DNA of 64,000 nucleotides, taken from contig NZ_JAFCXL010000010.1 in NCBI RefSeq assembly GCF_049898325.1, positions 1-64,000 of the forward strand. The letters are read 5' to 3'. The position numbers were made by a program, and so were the translations under genes. Position 1 is the stretch's first letter. Each line of letters opens with the position of its first letter. Source of the DNA: JAFCUW01 sp049898325 (lineage in GTDB: Bacteria > Pseudomonadota > Gammaproteobacteria > Burkholderiales > Burkholderiaceae_D). Of the stretch, positions 61,086 through 64,000 are shown piece by piece. Below the pieces are notes generated by a model. It worked only from the letters and a program-made list of their open reading frames with translations, was not told the origin of the DNA and did not search any database.

Positions 61086-63247
61086 GAGTAGGCGATGGTG
61101 CCGCCGTGTTCGAACACGATGCGCTCGGCGATATACAGGCCCAGTCCCATGCCGCCGCGATTTCTCGCATTGTGCAGCGAGGCGGCCTTGAACGGCGCGT
61201 ACAGGCTGCGGACCGTCAGCAGATCGAGGGCGTCGGCCACATTGCTGACCGCGAAGCGGGCGCAGCCGTCGGCCACTGACAGTCCGACATCGATGGCGCC
61301 GTTGCGTCCGCCGTGGCTGCGGGCGTTGCTGAGCAGGTTGGTGGCCACCTGGGCCAGCCGGTCCGGGTCGCCACTGACGCGGGCACCGCCGTCGTTCACC
61401 GTGAGGCGGTACTGCAGGTCGGGATAGCCCGTCATCGCCTCGTCGACGACATCGCCGAGCACCGCCGCCAGGTCGAGCGGGCGCATTTGCAAGCCCAGGC
61501 CGATACCCGTTTCGATCTTGCTCACGTCGAGTACCTGGCTGATGAGCCGGCTCATGCGGTTGCCGGAGGACTGAATCCGGATACCCATCGGCACCCCCGG
61601 TCCGCCCCTCTGCAAGACGGCCGCCGCCATCTGGATGGCGTGCAAGGGTTCGCGCAAGTCATGTCCGAGCATGGCCATCAGCTGGGCCCGGGCCAGGTCG
61701 GTTTCCGCCTGGCGCGCGATACTGGCGCGGTGCAGCTCTTCCTGCATCTGGCCGGCAATCGACAAATGCGTGCTCGACCAGCCTTCGGCGCGCCCGCGTA
61801 CCGTTTCGCGCCACTCATCGAAGGAACCACGCGGGGTCAGGCGCGTTCCCAGCGGGCCCACCTGGAGAATTTTTTCCGGCTTGCCGGCCCAGCGGATCGA
61901 TCCTTCCTGTTCAGGCCGCATTGCGATGATCCAGCCATCGGTGGGCGGATCGAAGCATATCGCCAACATGCCCGGCCAGCGCGCAATCTGCGCGCGCGCC
62001 GCCGCCGGCCAGTCGTCCACCTGCAGTCGCTCGAGCAGGCTGGCGGCGGCGTCGGGATGCGAGCGGGCGATCACGCTGGCGGTGGCGGCGTCGATATCGC
62101 CATGCACCAGGTGCCGGCCCGACTGGGTGATGATCAGGGCAGGGCAGTCGAGGGTGGCGCAAATGGCCGCCGCATGGGCGGCCACGCCATGCAATACGTC
62201 CTCGCCCGTGAGCAGCGACTGCAACAGGCTGGTGCGCATGGCGGCAGCCCGTTCGACCGTCTCGGCATGGTGCCTGGCCTCGAGCGTTTGCACGGTGGCG
62301 GCGAGCACCTGGGCGATGACGTCGGCGGTCATGCGAATCGCGTAGGGGACCCGGCGCGCGCGCATGTGGTGACAGGCGATCAGGCCCCACAGTTTGCCAT
62401 CGACGATGATCGATACGCTCATCGAGGCGCTCACGCCCATGTTGCGCAGGTATTCGATGTGCACGGGCGAAACGCTGCGCAGCACGCAGTGGCTCATGTC
62501 GATGGCGGCGGCGCCCGGCCGGCCCAGCACCGGCACGGGCACCGCCTGCGCCGTGAGATCGGCGATCAGGCGCAGGGTATTCATCACGTACAGGCGGCGT
62601 GCCTGCGCCGGGATGTCGCTGGCCGGATAGCGCATGCCCAGCAGTGGCGCCAGGGTGTCGATGCGCGACTCGGCGATCACCTCGCCGCTGCCATCGCGGC
62701 CGAAGCGGTAGCCCATCACCCGATCGAAACCGGTGATCTCGCGGACCTGGTCGGTGGCCATCTGCAGCAGCGCCGTCATGCCGGTTTGACGCTTGAGCCG
62801 GTCAAGGGCGCCGTGGGCCTTGAGCGCGAACACGCCGACGGCGTCGAGCGAGACGTCGCGCAACTCGAATTCGGCGATCACGCGGCCGTGGTGGGCGTGC
62901 GCGACACAATCGAATTCCCGCCCGCCGATGACCACCGCCAGGGCCAGCGGCCCGCCCTCGCCGAGCGACAGGTCGAAGCACTGGCCGATGGTGGTGCGGA
63001 TGGCGTCGGGCAGAGCGATCGCGTGCAGCGCCATGCCCAGTTCGACCTCGATGCCCAGCAAGGGCATCAGGTTGGCGCTCCACGCTTCGAGCCGGGCGCC
63101 GTCGTCAAATACCAGCATGGCCCCGTGCGGCTGGATGGTGCCCGGCACGTGGATGGGCTCATCGGCGCAGTTGTCCAGGCTCAGTGGTCCATCCGGATCG
63201 ACGGGGGCGCCGCCATGGGCTGAAACGGGCTCACTGCTGTAGGTCAC
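61034..63247 (-). CDS. bphP: Bacteriophytochrome histidine kinase
   Basis: 737 residues. N-terminal biliverdin attachment Cys27 in LDNCADEPIHVPG, followed by IQPHG of the PAS domain; GAF domain with MRYPASDIPAQARRLYV; PHY region with KLWGLIACHHMRARRVPYAIR. The kinase has HisKA AMLGHDLREPLHAIQ and HATPase NLLSNARSHG with GGMGLGLYIAERI. It should sense red/far-red light through biliverdin. No bphO heme oxygenase or receiver partner is encoded in the window. It converges on the hybrid kinase with a 52-base tail-to-tail overlap. Confidence 0.93.
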   Translation of the reverse strand: MTYSSEPVSAHGGAPVDPDGPLSLDNCADEPIHVPGTIQPHGAMLVFDDGARLEAWSANLMPLLGIEVELGMALHAIALPDAIRTTIGQCFDLSLGEGGPLALAVVIGGREFDCVAHAHHGRVIAEFELRDVSLDAVGVFALKAHGALDRLKRQTGMTALLQMATDQVREITGFDRVMGYRFGRDGSGEVIAESRIDTLAPLLGMRYPASDIPAQARRLYVMNTLRLIADLTAQAVPVPVLGRPGAAAIDMSHCVLRSVSPVHIEYLRNMGVSASMSVSIIVDGKLWGLIACHHMRARRVPYAIRMTADVIAQVLAATVQTLEARHHAETVERAAAMRTSLLQSLLTGEDVLHGVAAHAAAICATLDCPALIITQSGRHLVHGDIDAATASVIARSHPDAAASLLERLQVDDWPAAARAQIARWPGMLAICFDPPTDGWIIAMRPEQEGSIRWAGKPEKILQVGPLGTRLTPRGSFDEWRETVRGRAEGWSSTHLSIAGQMQEELHRASIARQAETDLARAQLMAMLGHDLREPLHAIQMAAAVLQRGGPGVPMGIRIQSSGNRMSRLISQVLDVSKIETGIGLGLQMRPLDLAAVLGDVVDEAMTGYPDLQYRLTVNDGGARVSGDPDRLAQVATNLLSNARSHGGRNGAIDVGLSVADGCARFAVSNVADALDLLTVRSLYAPFKAASLHNARNRGGMGLGLYIAERIVFEHGGTIAYSHCAGKVTFTVSIPLAA

Positions 63248-63270
63248 TGGCGCTTTCGTTCTCGTGCATG

Positions 63271-63307
63271 GCGGTGAAAATTGGCGGTGAAAATTGGCGG
63301 TGAAAAC
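63271..63307. repeat. 13-base tandem repeat upstream of the phytochrome gene
   Basis: GGCGGTGAAAATT occurs at 63271-63283 and 63284-63296, with a partial third copy (63297-63307). It lies 24 bases before the phytochrome start, in its untranslated leader. Confidence 0.85.
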
Positions 63308-63580
63308 CGTGGCGTACCGCGCGATGGCGGATTACGAAGGGGGAGGCGAGCGTGCAGCGACGAACGCACAAGGTGGGGAGAAGCGGTGCTGATCCGGCCG
63401 TTGGCACCGAAAAATGATCTTAGCACAATGGTGTCGACCATTTGACGTGAATGTCACGTGGCATCAATCAGTCCATCTATGGCGCGTTTTACAGAGCCCT
63501 GATTGATTGCTTTTGCATATGGCTGACGCCATGCCGATGTGGCAAGCGTCGCATTTTCGGCCGCGCTTTGATGTTGAACC

Positions 63581-63607
63581 TATAATATTACGTTGCCTAG
63601 AGGCAAC
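63581..63607. promoter_or_regulatory. TATAAT box followed by small hairpin
   Basis: A perfect TATAAT at 63581-63586 is followed by GTTGCC-TAGA-GGCAAC (63592-63607). No good -35 box was recognised at the right distance. It may drive the gene at 63819. The rest of the 63248-63818 gap shows only the tandem repeat noted above; short frames in it look spurious. Confidence 0.35.
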
Positions 63608-63818
63608 AATCCACCGCAATGTATATCCGCTAAACGTAAATTTTGTAAAAATTATTTTCAGCGAGTGGCACATTCGCGGTGCCCAGTTCCCGCATCCAGC
63701 CTGCCCGCACCTGACATTCCCAATCCCTGAAGCGCCGCCAGCGCCCGACCGCCATTCCCCATGGACGGCCGTGCCCCCGTGCGCCTTGCCGCTTCGTTCA
63801 ACCCAACCCCCTACGCCG

Positions 63819-64000
63819 ATGAAAAATCACTACCACGTTCTGCCCTTCCTCCTGATCGCGGGCGCCGCCAGCGCCCAGGTGACGCCGGACGCGGGCGCGC
63901 TGCAGCAGCAGATCGACACCTCGCGCCAGAGCAGCTTGCCGAAGGCGGCGCCGCAGCAACTGGCGGCCACGCCGGCGCCGCTCGAGCGCCTGGCCGGCCC
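63819..64000 (+). CDS. Probable two-partner-secretion transporter (ShlB/FhaC type), 5' part only
   Basis: 60 codons are present before the window ends. A signal peptide (MKNHYHVLPFLLIAGAASAQ) is followed by PDAGALQQQIDTSRQSSLP, the usual N-terminal helix region of ShlB/FhaC/HecB outer-membrane transporters ahead of the POTRA domains. The rest is missing, so the call rests on this short stretch. Confidence 0.6.
   Translation, partial: MKNHYHVLPFLLIAGAASAQVTPDAGALQQQIDTSRQSSLPKAAPQQLAATPAPLERLAG

Noticed and set aside
63464..63673. 69-codon minus-strand frame in the last intergenic region
   Set aside because: No ribosome-binding site, atypical composition and no recognisable domain. It crosses the TATAAT/hairpin element.

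Overview
The window reads as chromosomal DNA of a high-GC betaproteobacterium, most likely family Oxalobacteraceae (Massilia/Telluria/Duganella type). This is inferred from gene content (many TonB receptors, a tryptophan-halogenase/SapC/cupin set, a bacteriophytochrome kinase, an NhaR/TerC pair) and strong G+C-rich third positions; no rRNA or tRNA marker is present to prove it. I saw no CRISPR array, tRNA, rRNA, integrase or insertion sequence.

Layout. 1-5.3 kb: a WYL regulator, a decayed nuclease-like remnant, and a tightly overlapping trio (81-residue protein, PcfJ-domain protein, Sir2 deacetylase). 5.4-8.1 kb: an AIM24-like membrane protein and a PP2C phosphatase. 8.3-22.3 kb: an unusual biosynthetic locus. 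Ten minus-strand genes run from a heptad-repeat peptide through an acyl carrier protein, a KAS III-like enzyme, an asparagine-synthetase-like amidotransferase, an adenylating enzyme, two Fe(II)/2-oxoglutarate-type oxygenases, an alpha/beta hydrolase and a methyltransferase to a three-domain fusion (isopropylmalate-synthase-like, cupin, carrier). A PLP enzyme, an amidase and a secreted CXXCH protein are transcribed divergently. I know of no characterised pathway with this gene set, and this is my main candidate for an undescribed system.

22.4-26.1 kb: a copper-handling operon (Cys/His-rich protein, His-tailed periplasmic protein, TolC-type lipoprotein, Tat-exported multicopper oxidase). 26.1-37.5 kb: mixed housekeeping and accessory genes, namely GNAT, TerB, TerC, NhaR, a quinone-oxidoreductase-like protein, a TonB receptor, a DMT exporter, a lipoprotein, a molybdopterin-binding Mop protein, a class II glutamine amidotransferase, a degenerate EAL protein and a thioesterase.

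37.6-58.4 kb: a beta-glucan/beta-glucoside utilisation locus. A large TonB receptor with two flavin halogenase-like proteins, SapC and a JmjC-like cupin (one minus-strand run) adjoins a GH16 glucanase, a sugar ABC transporter, a LacI regulator, GH1 and GH3 glucosidases, glucokinase and a glucose/galactose-type MFS permease. Five near-identical palindromes (consensus TGGAAAC[G/C]TTTCCA) sit just downstream of the promoters of the receptor, GH16, ABC, GH1 and GH3 genes, so one LacI regulon can be read directly from the DNA. The likely flow is GH16 outside, TonB receptor, GH3 in the periplasm, ABC import, GH1, then glucokinase.

58.5-64 kb: a CPA2 antiporter, a hybrid histidine kinase/receiver broken by an apparent one-base deletion, a convergently overlapping bacteriophytochrome histidine kinase, and the first 60 codons of a probable two-partner-secretion transporter cut by the window end.
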